The position numbers and the translations under genes were made by a program. From NCBI GenBank assembly GCA_023159155.1, contig JAJNNX010000066.1, positions 124,001-188,000 on the forward strand: DNA of 64,000 bases, in the 5' to 3' direction. The stretch's first letter is position 1; every line of letters starts with the position of its first letter. The notes beneath the pieces are model-generated. The model was not told the DNA's origin, did no database searches, and saw nothing but the letters and a program-made list of their open reading frames with translations. This DNA is from Ustulina deusta. Lineage: Eukaryota > Ascomycota > Sordariomycetes > Xylariales > Xylariaceae. Positions 11,929 through 25,060 of the stretch are shown here, piece by piece.

Positions 11929-13679
11929 TGCATACAATATTCTCTCCAGTATTCCATTGCAATTCGGCTCAGGGATTAGCTCTACCTCTATAGGAGGCCT
12001 GCATGTGAGGATAGATATTGGGCTGGTCCTATTGCGGGTGATAGGGACAGTGTTGGCTGCTGTTGGGATGCTAGAGGGCTCGCAGCCAACTCTTTGTCCA
12101 TGGCGGAGCGTCATACTTAGAGCATAAGACCAGGTGAGGTTCTCAGAGGTGGTGACTTCGATGGCAGAAATGTTTGACTTCTTCATGGGGACAGATGAGG
12201 TCAAATTCTCCAACAGTACGGAGTTGGTGATGTTCGCATTGAAAGTTTTGATGCAAGGATACAGTGAGCAGCGAACTGCCCACGGATGCTTGGCACATGT
12301 CTCGGTTTCTCCCGTCGTCGTATTGCAGGTGGCATCGATGTTGAGCGTCAAAAAGTCGAGAGTTATTAAGTCATCGAAGGGTGCGTCGCCGATCGACGGA
12401 TCGAAACCTAGAGTTTTGCGAGACGAAAGCATTGTGTACGGTGTGTACGTGTAATGTGTAGTTCGGCTCTCGTTCGTCCACCCAACCCTGGCATCTTCTC
12501 TCCACCAATCCCAACTCGGATCTTCCGTCCAGTTATCGAGCCAATAACCCGAAAAGGTCTCATTGCGATGGATTAGCTCCCGTATTTCATGGCAAGCATG
12601 ACACATTCCAAGAGTTGAGAATTGAGGCAATATGCAATTGCCAGAGTCGCAGCTAAAAGACTTTATTGCACCAGCGTCTGTTTTGTGAGGATCCAAGATA
12701 CCAGTGTAGATAGCAGAAGCCATCTTTGGGTCCAACTGCGAATGACCTGGGTAAACTCTAGATCCAGCAGTGTAATTATTAGCTCGTGGTAGCCATGCGA
12801 GATGGTTGGGGGATACTGAGAAGCAGTTGTAGTACTGGACAATTTGCTGAGCGAAAGGTCCAATTGCCAATGCCCCAAGCGCAATCAAACAACCACAATT
12901 AGCAAGATAACTAAATAGATATCGTCAGTGGCATTTTCAGATATCGTCAACCCTCGGAGCCCTTACTGTCCATGCCAGTAGCGATGTGTCAGCAGTTGCA
13001 ATTTGCCCCATGGGTCCCGAGTAGCTCGGTCGAATGTTTCTATATCAGATAAGACCTGTGGCGAGGCGAACCATTGCCATTTAGTCTGCCCAATACCTTA
13101 AATACAACCAGTCAGCTAACAGGCTTAAGCAGTCTGCACCACGGTATCACACTAACAAGCGGAAAGCACGCTCGCCAGAGCGTCTCCCATCGCACCAACG
13201 AGTAACGAGACAATGGTGTTGATCGAGATTCCATACGGCCATTGTGGCCGGGGGACGTCTTGGTGGACGGCAAGGAATACGGATATCCCTACTAAAAAGG
13301 CGATTGCCACGACGCACCAGAAGACCTCAAGAGCCCAGGTATCTGTGAAAAACGAGTCGACTCGCTGATATCTGGTTTTATATCGCTTCCCTTCGCCCTC
13401 TTCGGCTTTGTTTACTTCGACGGCCTCCTGATCCGCTCTAGCCCGAAGACATGGAGCCGGGCATGAGTTGTTTCTGTTGGTGTTGCAACCAGATGACATA
13501 CCCCCCGTGATAAGTGCCGCGTCCTCGTTCAGATTCACCGCCTGTCCTTGGTGGGGTGTAGAGGCTGCATCTAGGGAGGAACCCCGATTAATGATACAAG
13601 CAACCTGGCTGTTCTCTTCGAATGACAACTCCATTGCTGTATCGGCAACACGTTGAGAATGGACTCGTCCAGATAACAT
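11830..13679 (-). CDS. DUF3176 family membrane protein, C-terminus likely truncated
   Basis: Exons 13679..13157, 13096..12967 and 12910..11830 join in phase (donors GTTAGT and GTAAGG; acceptors TTTAAG and ATTTAG), giving 577 aa. After a disordered N-terminus come a transmembrane helix near residue 118, the family signature WPYGISINTIVSLL, then IGQTKWQWF and DPWGKLQLL, a second membrane segment (CGCLIALGALAIGP), and an extracellular region with CDSGNCILPQFSTLGMCHAC and many N-glycosylation sites. DUF3176 is a fungal family of unknown function that normally ends with a further transmembrane helix. None is seen here; the C-terminus instead runs into the antisense of the neighbouring gene. The 3' end is therefore either truncated or has an unrecognised terminal intron. 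Confidence 0.75.
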
Positions 13680-15690
13680 GATGGAATAAAACTGTGATAG
13701 TTTGGGGGTTCGTAGAGTGAAGGGAGAAGAGATAAAGTTTTCCGAAGTTACAATCGCAATGTGTTTGCGAATTGCTCAGGATAGTTGAATGGCGACTCAA
13801 ACTTAGGGCTCACGATGATACCCTCTGGCTAGGGTGGCGCGCAAAATAAAATACTCAGGCACGTCTAAATCATGTAGCGTTTACGATATATCAACCTAAT
13901 AAATAGCCAAGGTGTTAGAGGGAGCCCGTTTCCTGTACACGAAGCAGTGACTCTCATGAACTCGTCGACTCTAATGCGTCAAGTCTCTCCTACCGAGCAA
14001 GTCGGCACGTCCGTCATGGTAGATGGCGTTGTAATGTATTTTGGTGGGCTGTGCGATACCAGCCTCACCGAGGAAATTCGGTAAAATACGACGCACCACT
14101 CGAGAGAAGAGCGGCTGTAGTAGTATCAATCCCTTGTTGCAAGCGGATTATAATTTAAAAAAGAAAAACTATCTAGAGCAAAAAGTCGAAGAATCAGTGA
14201 ACCCTAGACAGGCTTTGGAATCGGTTATGCCAGCCTTTTTCGCTTTGTTGATTAGGTTTCTTACGTAGTCTATTCCCGTCGCTATTTGCATAAGCAGAAC
14301 CCAAACCTCTATCGTTGGCTTCATTTGTAGTTTATAACCCTCTCAAAAGCCTGGAAAGCATGACTAAGTATGCTACTCCGACATAAATATTCTGCATAGC
14401 ACCCTTCATGAGAGGTTGGAGGAGAGGCGGGGTTTATATACCCATGTCTACAGCCGTGGTTTGTTGATGGGTCAATGTCAAGGACTTTGGTTCTATGTAT
14501 TGTAATCCCTAGCTGAATCGTCGCCAATAACCCCAGGGAGATACTATGGCTCCTATTGTTCATAGTTAAGCGCCCGGCGTTGAATACTACAAACAAATAA
14601 AAAAAGGTTCAGCAGCTCCTAGACAGCAAAGGGACAAGATCCATTGCGTGTTTTGTCTTTCACTAGCAGCATAGTTGTTTAGCGCGCTTTAAGAAGACAT
14701 CATCATTGATGCTGTTGGTTAGTCTCCCTGATCATAGCCCGACAGACTTAGATTCTTGGATTATATACCTAGATCTTTTACGCATTATCGGTATAGAACG
14801 GGCAATGTGAAGTCAACATCCGCGCGTGCTGTTAATCAAACCTCATTGTCACAACTCCTCCTCGGAGTACTTTGACGTTACAGCGCCCGCTGCAATAAGA
14901 TAGGACTCGGTAGCAAACTGCTAGGCAGGATAGCAAAGGAAATGTTGAAGAAGCCGCTTTGGTTGAGACGGCCTCTCCGATAGGGGCAAATACGTATGCT
15001 CGGTGTATGAGCTGCCACGTGAGCTATTTTTAGGCGTAGTGACTGCATGCCTGAATACCGTAGCACGTCATGATGAGTCAGCGGGGGCTGTCGTGCCGAG
15101 TGTTCAATATTGCGACATACATGCATCTCTCTTAGACCTCACATTTCCGAAAACACGTTACCATAGCAACGTCTCCCTGATGGAAAGTTGGTTATCGGGA
15201 TTATACTCATCAAGACTTTTTGCTTGCGGATATTGTCACAAGCGTGTCCCTCAATGCGATTTTCCAAGCACTCAGGATTAGAGGTATCTATGAGCTCTAT
15301 TAACCAAGTCCAACCTTGAAATGAACCGTCGTGGCCGTGTTAATAGTACGCTAGAAATGCATGCTGGAGCAAAATATAGGTGATAGAATACCAAAAGAAA
15401 GACCATCAGAAACATGAAAGCGCCTTCTATAAATTGGACGACATTGGGAAAGTATTTTTACAGGAAAATTACAGTGTAGGCAGGACTCAGACGCGGAAAA
15501 CTTTAATCCGTCGGGAGTTCGTAGTGAGTTGGAGTATCAGGAGCTTCATGTACTACATTCGGGGTTATCACTACGTAACTCAAGATTAATATTTTATCCT
15601 TCTCCAATATATTGCTCCGGAAAGCCGGCGGTATAAAACGCGTATCGCACTCCAGCGTTTGGACGGAGAACGAAAAGCTTCAAAGCCTGG
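13680..15690. other. Intergenic, no gene recognised
   Basis: Upstream of the DUF3176 gene and downstream of the aspartic-protease-like gene. Only short ORFs without recognisable domains (for example 14041-14268, 15380-15589, 15612-15938 plus) occur; the last overlaps the 3' end of the minus-strand gene. Confidence 0.4.
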
Positions 15691-17419
15691 CTAAAAAAGG
15701 AATAGACATAGATTACACTCACACTCGTGTGGCAATGGATCGCTCTTGTCCAATGCACTTGGACTTGCGTCAAGCTCTATTACGGCTCCCAAAAGACCTA
15801 AATTCTCGTCGTCGCTTTGGTACTCGGTGGTTTGGAAAAGCCGACTCTCCTGTATTCTCCTTTTCCAAAACAAAATACCGGCGCCACAGATTAATACTAG
15901 GCCACCGAGGGTGCTCCCAACCACGATACCTCCAGTAGCAGCCGCAGACAGGCCACTTTTTGAACTTGAACTCTCAGTAGCTAGCGTCAGGACTGTCCAA
16001 TGGGACGACCAGCTTTCTTCGAATGACGCAATCGAATTCGATAGTATGGTCGTTTCCTCAGGTCTTATTATGTTTACCACGGACATGTCCATATCCGGGC
16101 CAGGGCCTTGCCCAATAAACGTAGTTTGCGTGTCAAAGTTGGCTCCGTAGAAAGCCGCTTGTAAAAAAGCCCGGCCGAGCGGCAACGACGGCCAATCACG
16201 AGTGAAAGGTTTACATGGAAAATAAGGTGTTGGTAGGTCTACAATAGGCGGTGAGAGAGTGAGGTTGAGCAGCCGAAATGGCACTTTAATCGTTATGTTC
16301 GAGGCATCCCGATCCGCAAAGATAAATCCTAGGTAGGCCGACGAATTAACGATTCTGACATACTGTGGATCGTTTTGGTTCCATATGTAAAGTCCAATGT
16401 CTTCGTCCCAGGTTACCGGAAGATATTGACTGGCGGTCTCGCATGTCCCCTGAGGGAGATAGATATAGGGCAAGGAGGGAGACAGGGCCACTAAGGCTGA
16501 ACCATGAGTGCCACCGAGGTATTTGGTGTAGTTGGCCGCATAAGAATTGTTGCCAAGCCCCTGATAAACACTTCCGATCTTAGATTCATTAAAAGGAGAA
16601 CCTCCAACCTCGGTATCCAAGATTATATCGAGCAAGAAGATATGAGGAGTGCCCCCATCATCAATGTTAAAAATGCCGATGTTTCCTAAGACTCGATTCT
16701 GTTCATAACCACCCAACACTAGGGATCCCGGCTGATCATGCTTAGCACTGCCCATGTGCATGCCGAATGAGCTGCTTGATATTTTACCTGACGCTTTCAG
16801 CTGTTCAAGAAGAGTCGGCTCACCATCAATGGGATTGCCTTCATCAGGGCTGTTCACAGGTTGGGGACCAAGCCCCAGAACACCGACACTATTGGTGTAA
16901 TTGCGCCCATCCGGTAACGTGAATACGGACTCATTCCTCACTACAATTGAATAGTTGAGGGAAATTGGATTGCTCGTTTTGGGCGAAATGGCTATCAGTT
17001 CCGAATACCCATAACCCCGTGAGAAAGTCGAATTATAAAGGTCCCACTCTCGAGGAGGGCCAAAGAAGGAAGGCAATTCCTTAGATGACGGCAAATTCTC
17101 AACCGAATGCTCGCCAACGGTTGTGTTTGCCATGATATATACTAAATATCCATCAGTTGGCCACAGGTCTATGCTAAATCCGCGGTCCTTGATAGTATTA
17201 TCTTAGAAAACACTCATTAAATCTAATGAGAGGGACAGGGCTAAACTTACCGGGCCGCGACATTGGCCCCCCGACACATAGCGAGATTGCCTGCCACGGG
17301 CCATCAGGGCCTATCTGATGTGGATTATCCTGGGAAAAGTCCGTAGTCCATTCGACTTGGACCACCTGCGCTGCTAACTTGCCACAGAGCGCAGCGAAAG
17401 GAAGGAAAGAGAGTACCAT
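15691..17419 (-). CDS. Membrane-anchored pepsin-fold (A1) protein, catalytic Asp motifs lost
   Basis: Exons 17419..17251 and 17201..15691 (GTAAGT donor, TTCTAAG acceptor, phase 1) give 559 aa. It has a signal peptide (MVLSFLPFAALCGKLAAQ), then GPDGPWQAISLCVGG as in fungal A1-like proteins, a lobe with VLGLGPQPV and GSLVLGGYE, many N-glycosylation sites, a C-terminal membrane helix after GLSAAATGG, and a basic cytosolic start (FWKRRI). Neither DTG motif of pepsins is present: the first lobe reads SIDLWPTDGYL and the second SPSLPYIYLP at the equivalent place. It is thus probably a non-peptidase homologue, perhaps a binding or wall protein. The final residues after about 545 may be intron read-through, since a GTGAGT lies near 15720. 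Confidence 0.8.
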
Positions 17420-20400
17420 GTCTCAAACATTCAGTCTCAGCAAATAGGTGGAAGTGAATAAAGTCAGAGGTGAAAATGATAAAAGGTAACGGTACGAAAG
17501 GTTTCAGGTTGTCCGCGTAAATATCTATCTGGGGGCGTAAGATTTGGCATCACTCGGTCCAGTCTTTTGTAGTACCAGTGCCTTGTCAATATGTGTAGTC
17601 CTAGCCCCCATGCAGACTTAGGTAAGTACCTATTTAAATCTTGGCCCCTTTTTTGTGCATATATGGTGGGTAGGTACCCATTCAGGTAAGGCACCTAGGC
17701 ATTCTATGCATCTCTACTGCGTCGAGGTAACCAACTCCTCCGCAATACATATCGTTCATCAAACCAAAAAATTGACAAGTATATAGAGCTTACCTCTTAT
17801 ACGTGGCTGCTAGGTCTAATATTAAATCGTAACTTGCCTGTTTGGCAGCACTGCAGACAGTAACCATACATAACCAACAAAATGTGACACAGAGGCCCCA
17901 TTATCTTTTTCTCTCTTTTTTGGCTGTAGCTTTAGCATCTGACATACAGCTCTTTGCTGTCAGTATTTACACAACAGATCCCTTGGTTTTGTTCTGGGTT
18001 TAGTATTGAATAGGACCGCAATAATACTGCACCCTGGGGAAAAAAAAAAAAAAGGTGAAGATGAAGATGAAGAAAAAGAAAAGCAGAGTTGAGTTCTAAT
18101 CGTAGACTCCCGCAAATGCTCGAAAGTGCGAGCCTCTCCGGATGATTGGCCTAGCAGCCTGTTGTGCTTAGTTTAAGCAGAAACAATATTAAGTGATCGG
18201 GCAGTTTTGTGCTAACATTACTCCACATTGAAACAGACGTCATAAATTATTGTGTTCCATCTCAAATAACCAGGTAACTTAATGGATTGGCCTACCATTT
18301 CTCCTAAGGAGAGAGTGATGTGGATCAGGTTTCTGGGCATCGTTGTAGCCTCGACCAAAACTAGAACTATTCATCAGTTATTACAAAGGGAAATAATGAC
18401 GCAGTGGACGTGTTGTCCCGGATAATTCAAAGAGTTTGATATAACGAGTCTGGAATTATGATAACAGACCTAAGTCGGTTCGAGTTATTTTGATTGATAC
18501 TAACCATCTCCAATTCCAGTATCTAGGTTCAGAGTCTGGCAGAAGAGATGCCGTCAAAGTCAGCGCATATAAATAACAGCAAATAGCCAAGTTCCTGACT
18601 TGATGACGTTATATGTTTGCTGATAGTGCAGTGGTATAATGTCACATTTCTGTCCCGTGGCACAACTGGGCGTCATCGCGATTGGGTATAGAGCCAGGCA
18701 CGGTACCAAACCAGGACAACACGAAAATATGCATTGAAATTATGGCAAACAACAAGACAGCTGCTTCTGGTTACAAGCGTATATATAAGCGAAAAGGGAT
18801 ACTTGTTCTGTCTCCGTGTGATTGCCCTCGCACCCATAGACTTGAGAGATTTAGGAACAATCTAACTATTACTCTGTTGTACCCTACGCTACTACTTAGC
18901 TGGAAGAGCTGTTCTGTAGCTCTATGGTCACCACACTGTCCTGGCAGCAACCAACTAATTAATAGACAGCAGAGATACATCAATAAAATAGTTATTGTCC
19001 ATGTATTTCTGCATCGATTGGTCTAAGAGCTTGCAAACTAGAGAGTGTGTGGTGACATTGTGGAACTAGATGTTGAGCGCATGACGCAGGCTTTTTGCCA
19101 TGCCCAGATGAGGGAAGTAGCATTCCATCCGCACAAGACAATTTTTGAAAACTCGCTCGTCGATTCTTTGTTATTATAGGACGGTCGTTGGTGTGAGGCA
19201 AGGGGCGGGGTTGGGATAGAAGATGGATAGTAAGGGAGGACGATGAAGCTTCAAGTCCCTTGACGCATGCTTACTTCAGGCATACCATAACTAATGTAAT
19301 ACCTCATTAGCAGAAATCTTGGTTGTTTGCTGTGTAACAGCCAACAGTATCCGATGGTCTGGGCACAACCATTGTGCCACAAACCCATTATTGTTAGATC
19401 AAATCGCCGTAATGGCAGAATTACTAAATACTATTGGTTTCTTCCCGGGTCAGTGTACTGCTTGATGAACCAGCAAATGTTTCATCAATGTAGTAGGCTC
19501 CCCATAGAGCTATGCCGCGAGGTATGGCAACTCGTTTTCAACAGTTAGTCTTTAACGGAGAATCCACGCCAATAATACTGTCCAAATGTTCCCACTGTCT
19601 ATCAGAGCCATGGAACGAATAAGGCAATCTACATACCAATTAGTGAAAAAAAAATTAATTTTCTGTGCTACTTCGTCTGTGAAACTGTTTGAAATAGTCT
19701 GCTTTTCGAGTTCATGTACGCTGCTTAGGATGGGCTTGCTGAAACGACATTGTGAGATGCTCCGAACCGCTTTCTCGCCGTTATCGGCCCACTGCCGTCT
19801 TCTTCGCCTCTGATCCGATGAGCAGGCCCGGCCTAGCCATAGCAACCAGTGGTGGCTCTTAATACTCGGGGCGGTCATTTATGCACAGAATATCTGCTTC
19901 TAGGCATCGACTCAAAAGCGTCGTAGACTCGTGCAGAGTTTACGTAGCATTTAGTTTGGATTCTATAGGCCCTGGTATTGTCAAACCTCAACTCCAAAAT
20001 CACAGCCATTTAGATCTTTAATGGATATTGGATTCTCGCGCGCTGAGCGTTCTTGGAGTTTTCCCTTCGTACAAATAGCACCGTCAAACCTCAACAACTT
20101 TCTCAAAATCTAAGTCGTTCGTTTAAGAAGAATAATATCCGCGCTAATTCGCCGCAAGCCTAACCCTGGATCGTGAAAATCAATTTCAAAATCGCGGTTG
20201 AAATGCGTTGGGTCCAAATGCTCAAACACCAATCCTCGAACTCGTAAAACAATATTCATTCCTGAACCCCGTCGCAAACATGGCCTAAATAGGACTAATC
20301 CGATTTTTAGAGTGAACAGCGCGTGTCAGGGAATGATGCGTGAAGACGACAATCTTTCTATTTCCCCTTTTCCTTCCACAAGACAGCAAACTCGCCTAGC

Positions 20401-22055
20401 GCCGAAGACTCTCTGCCTGCTCCCCCATCCGTCTCAGCTAAATATGTGACTTGATCTGATTTATAGGTACCTAGTAACTTGAGTACTCATAACTAGAACG
20501 AGTCTATAAGCCTACAAATATATATAGATATATAAATAAAAAGAGAATAGATAAACCGAACCTTAAATAGAAATGCATCCTTATTTTAACTCTGGGTAGC
20601 TGTAACTACATCTCGGATACGCTTTCCGGCGGGTTTGTGACTTGGCACATGCAGTCACTCATGCACCATGATCTGAGCCGAATGAGAGCGAAGTGAATGT
20701 AAAAACGATCAAATACTTTTGTATATTGCGGTACAATCCTTTGAGTGAGTGATTGCGTATCTCGCCATTACCCCCTTTCCCACTTCTGACGATCTTGCCT
20801 ATATCTTCAGTCCTAACTCCACGTTGCAGCCCACACTCGGGGTGGGCGGTTTTAGTTTCGCTGGGACTCTGTGAATCACCAGAGTAAACTGCAATGCACA
20901 ATACAATAGAGATAGACACACACACACACATAGAAATGGCAACCCCGTCAAGTATACAAATCAATTACCAGTCGCCCTCTCGCCCTCATCGTCATCGCTG
21001 GGCCATACAACTGCACGACTACGGGAGGAACGTCCAGCTCGCACCAAAAAGAAAGAATAATAGAAAAAAATCAATACGTAATAGGTTCCGTCAACATCGT
21101 TGTTTCGTTCTTCGTGTCCGGCGTTCCGACACCGAGTTGGCTATCACTATGACGACCCCGGATTCTTCTGTCGTGAAAACAATCATTAGCAGGGTCGTCT
21201 TGGTGGTGCTCGAGCCAACCAGCATCGTGATTTCTGTCTTTATCTGATGCGCATGTGCGTCATAACAACGTAGCCATCGTCAAGGAGGCCTCCAGGTGCC
21301 GTTACTGAGCCCTATTGCAAGAGCAGCACGGAAATCCGAAGAAGCCCCGAGGGTATAGGAGTTGAATCGTCAAGCCGTAAATGGTCGCCCATGAATTGCT
21401 GTATATTGTATCCAGAGATGGTTCGTTTACCGGGTCATCATCAGAGGCTATTGTGGCATAAAATGAAGAGGATCGTGTACTCCGTCTCTCATCTGCTTCC
21501 CTGAGCAACTTTCAAGCTCGCTCCCCTCCTGCTCCATCTCCATTCACATGGTATGAACTTTCTGCGTAAGGCGAAATCTTTGAAAGCAGAAAATAACGCG
21601 CTTGGCGTATAAATAAGCGCCGTAAATCAGTCATCATATTACAAAATAGTCGAAAGCCAACGCCATGGAATGGAGAGAATTGTGCACGGAAAATATGCCG
21701 ACCGCGAGATATGCCACCAGACCCAGTAGTAGAGGTGAGGTGTGGCAAATGAGATCTGTTCCATAGAACAGGCTGTAACTCTATATCATAAAATCGTCTT
21801 CTCGTTGGAGCATCTGTTGTGTGAAGGTCAGGATGGAAAGCACCGTGACTATGAGACAGCTTGCAAACACATCTCAGGCATGTCTTAGTTTGGTGTTCTT
21901 TGTGTTATTCCAGAACACCAGAAGTCGTCATAAACCCCCGAAAAGAATGTCCCACGATTGTAACGGATTGCGAGGGTTTCTGAGGTTGAAAAGGATCGAG
22001 CTGATGAGCCACTGCGGCTCTTTTAGTTTTAGATCGAATGATTTGAGATGACCAA
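17420..22055. other. Gene desert
   Basis: About 4.6 kb with no supported gene. A poly-A tract followed by GAAGAT repeats lies at 18040-18083, and an AC dinucleotide run at 20916-20931. A plus-strand ORF at 19327-19548 ends with SRLPIELCREVWQLVF, reminiscent of the start of fungal F-box or 2EXR domains, but it stops at once and is treated as a relic at best. The part nearest 22056 is probably the 3' UTR of the RRM/R3H gene. Confidence 0.4.
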
Positions 22056-24036
22056 TTAATGGAACCGGGAGTTGCCCGAGTTTCGGCCAGCATCTGAGGA
22101 GTCTGCTAGACAACACAAAATTTAGCATCCAAACTGATTTACGGTCAACATGGTGATGATCCAGATTACTTACCGCTGCTCCGTTGCATGTGGCCACGGC
22201 CCCGCGCGGTAAATCCAGAGCCTGTGTCTCCCCATTCCGGACCACGAGGCTGTCTCTCGGGAGCGTTACGGCTGGCCCCATTCGCGCTGGGTCGCTGGCT
22301 TCCAATGGCTCCTGGGGTATCTCTGTTCCGCATATGAGAGCCATTCGGGTCGTACCCAAGACCCAGTGAACTCATATTGGATGACAACAAAGCATCCGTG
22401 CTAGCGTTATGTGCTGTAGTGGGTGTCAAGTTTGGGGGTGTTGTGAGCGACGTCTGAGAGAAATCACCGTAGCGGGCCACGAGACCATTTCCGAGGCCAG
22501 CATAGCTGGAGCCTGAAGGTGCAGGGCTAGGACTGTGAGCTCGGAGATCGGCAAAGCTCTTAGCAGCACGGAGATTGTTGGGTATGCCGTTCTCTGGGCT
22601 GCCTGGGAGTTCTAATGTAGGGTTTTGTCGGCCAAGCGTGTGATATGCACTCGAGCCTATGCGAGACTCGGCAAAATCGAAAGTGGCGGCACGGCTTAAT
22701 CCACGCCGATGATCCTCCCAGGACACATTGGGAAATTGACTTTGCGTATGTACAGGTGGCGAGTTCTCTGATCGTTTCTGAACCTGAATTTGCCTGTTGT
22801 GTGCCTCGCCGACAGATTTGTGCTCGAGACCCATATTATGAGCCAAGATGTGTATCTGGCGACGCTGCTCTGGGGCAACTTCGGAAGGAAAGATGTGAAT
22901 TTCGCGGCTTGGGTCATTCTTGAAGATGGTTAATTGTGTGTAAAATTCGAGGGTGGCGGGATCATTCAGGTCCACGTCGCCTAGACTCATGATTAGTGTA
23001 CAGGGTTAGGGAGATGCACGAGCAGGAGGTATAACATACGCAAAGGAGAATTATTCGGTTGCTGCTTGACACTGACCCCGAGAGCCTGGAGAGCGCTTTG
23101 TTGGTGAATGGGAAGAGGCGCGCGGTGCTGTTCTTCCAGCTGTCCACGTTTCTCCCGTTTCTCCCTGTCGATTCGATCACGTTCATCTTGCGGCAGCATC
23201 TTCTTGTACTCAACCCGAAGCTTACGTCCCATGACCTCCAGCCCATTCATCTTCTGAATCACAATGGCCGTATCCTCGGCAGTGGAGAAATTGGCGAAAG
23301 CAAGACCCCTGAAGACCCCTTTATCGAAGTGGTAGTTGAAAGCATACGGCTGTGGAAGGTTCATGGAAACCATCAAGCCTTGCAAAATCTCCTTCCTGCA
23401 CTGGAACTGGATGTTTTTTATAACAATGGCGGTGGGAATCAGTTGTTCAGCATCAGCCGAAGCAGGTGTCGTCATCATGCCGCGGGCATCGGCAGCCATG
23501 CCTGGTATGTCATGTTCGTTCCCGTTCATGCTCATGCCTTGGTCGAACAGGGAGATCGGTTGCATACCTATATTCGCCGGGTCGGTCCAGGTCTGCGTCT
23601 CATTGTTAGACAGGCCGTTATAACCAAGCTGAAGTGTGTGAACAGAAAGAAAGGGGCTACTGACAGCTGGTAACGCAGCACGTCGATTGATTCCTCTCGC
23701 ACCCAACCGACTATTGCCATTCATAGGGCCGCTCATGGTAGCAATCCCACCGTTATAACCCCAGGTTTGGTTGTTATCCAGCATGTACCCAGAATGCATC
23801 GCGTTGGGCGCCATACGCTCATATCTCTGAACCGATTCGTATGCTGAACCTGCTCCCAGCCGGTCGTCATGGCCGTAGGGGCCAATATGCTGGCCGTGGG
23901 AGTCTAGCGGGCGCTGACTTTGCCTGCTGGCTCCCAAACCCGAAGGCAGGCCGACGGTCGCGTAACCTTGTCTCATTGATCCTGGTGAGCGCGCGGCCGT
24001 CGCAGAATAATCATAATACATGTCTCCTCGGTTCAT
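22056..24036 (-). CDS. RRM + R3H RNA-binding protein (Pin4/Cip2-like)
   Basis: Exons 24036..23040, 22980..22174 and 22105..22056 (donors GTATGT and GTAAGT; acceptors TCTAG and CTAG) give 617 aa. The N-terminal 190 residues are low complexity. An RRM spans about 202-279 (RNP2 AIVIKNIQF, RNP1 FRGLAFANF). An R3H domain spans about 336-395 (LEFYTQLTIFKND, then the HILAHNMGL core). The C-terminus is disordered and ends in an RG/Ser tail. This order matches budding-yeast Pin4/Mdt1 and fission-yeast Cip2, which act in cell-cycle and stress mRNA control; the targets here are unknown. The last acceptor is CTAGCAG, so one extra residue may be used alternatively. A 36-bp GT...AG segment around 23633-23668 is open and kept as coding, but could be a very short intron. 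Confidence 0.85.
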
Positions 24037-25060
24037 GTTTGTTCAGGCGAGGTGAACTTCAAGGGTGGGTGCGCCTGCTGCGAGTGGCCAGCAATCTGCA
24101 GCTCCCTCGTTGGGGCTGGGCGGCACTGGAGCGAGAGCGAGCGATCTGGGGCACGAGAACGGCGCGTACGGGTGTGGCGATGCTCAGACAGCAGCTGAGC
24201 CTGTTGAGCTCTGTAGTTGCTGTCGCTGGAACGAAGGCTGGCCTCAAGGGTTGGAGAATGTTAGAGCTTGTTGCGAGTGTTTGACGGAGCCAACGACGGA
24301 CGGTGTCGCGGAGCAAAGAGCGACAGCAGAAGGAGGAGGAGGCGGCGGCGGCGGGCGGCGACAGCGACAGCAGCAGCGGGCGTAAGATGCGGGAATGTCG
24401 ATCGGGAGGTAGGGCGGGATGGAGGTTGGTGGGATGGGGGATGGGGATGGGGATGGGATGGAGCAGGCTGGTTGGCTGATGGGAGGGCCAGCAGGCAGGA
24501 GAAGGAGAGATTGGCTGGGCGGCCAGACGCAGGAAACCGAAGAGCTTAGGTGTGGTGTGTCTCACGCCGTTGGCGGCTCACAAGCCAAGGTCTGGTCATG
24601 CAAGGACGAATGGCGAGGATGAACGGGGGGCACGGTTGGATGGCACGATGGCAACGACCGTCTTGTGACAGAGACGGGAGATGATGTGCAGCCCAGAGAA
24701 AATGAGAAGGGGACCGAAGGGGGACGGTAGGGGGAAAGAAAGAAACTCCCGCCGGCAAACAACACCAGCAACAAGAGGAATGAACAGGCACGATGGGGAT
24801 CCGGGGAATATGAGAAGAAAAGAATAACCTATTGTCCTGGGTATCGAATGTATTGCTGGGAGCACGCAGGAGAGAATTTTCGCTCTCCTGTTTGGCTTGA
24901 CGAAGTGGAGAAAGATTTTGGATAGATGCAGAGAGATTAGAGAGATGCAAGAGTGCACAGTAGCGCAGACTAGGCGGTATAAGAGATGCCGCAAGCGTGA
25001 AAGGGAAGGGAAGGGGGATAAAAAAATAAAAATGGCGGCCAAGATTTACCAACGGGGTTA
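24037..25060 (-). promoter_or_regulatory. Promoter and leader of the RRM/R3H gene
   Basis: On the minus strand this kilobase is strongly pyrimidine-rich (CCCATCCCCATCCCC-type runs at 24430-24470, GGC/GAC repeats at 24325-24380 on the plus strand), as expected for a fungal promoter and long 5' leader. Overlapping minus-strand ORFs (24059-24565, 24546-25052) encode only Pro/Ser/Leu-rich sequence and are not called. Confidence 0.4.

Noticed and set aside
12134..12454. 106-codon plus-strand ORF
   Set aside because: Antisense shadow of the DUF3176 ectodomain exon.
19327..19548. Possible F-box/2EXR fragment (LPIELCREVWQLVF)
   Set aside because: Only about 15 residues fit and the frame stops straight after; too little to call a gene.
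24059..25052. Two minus-strand ORFs upstream of the RRM/R3H gene
   Set aside because: Pro/Ser/Leu low-complexity from pyrimidine tracts; treated as leader.
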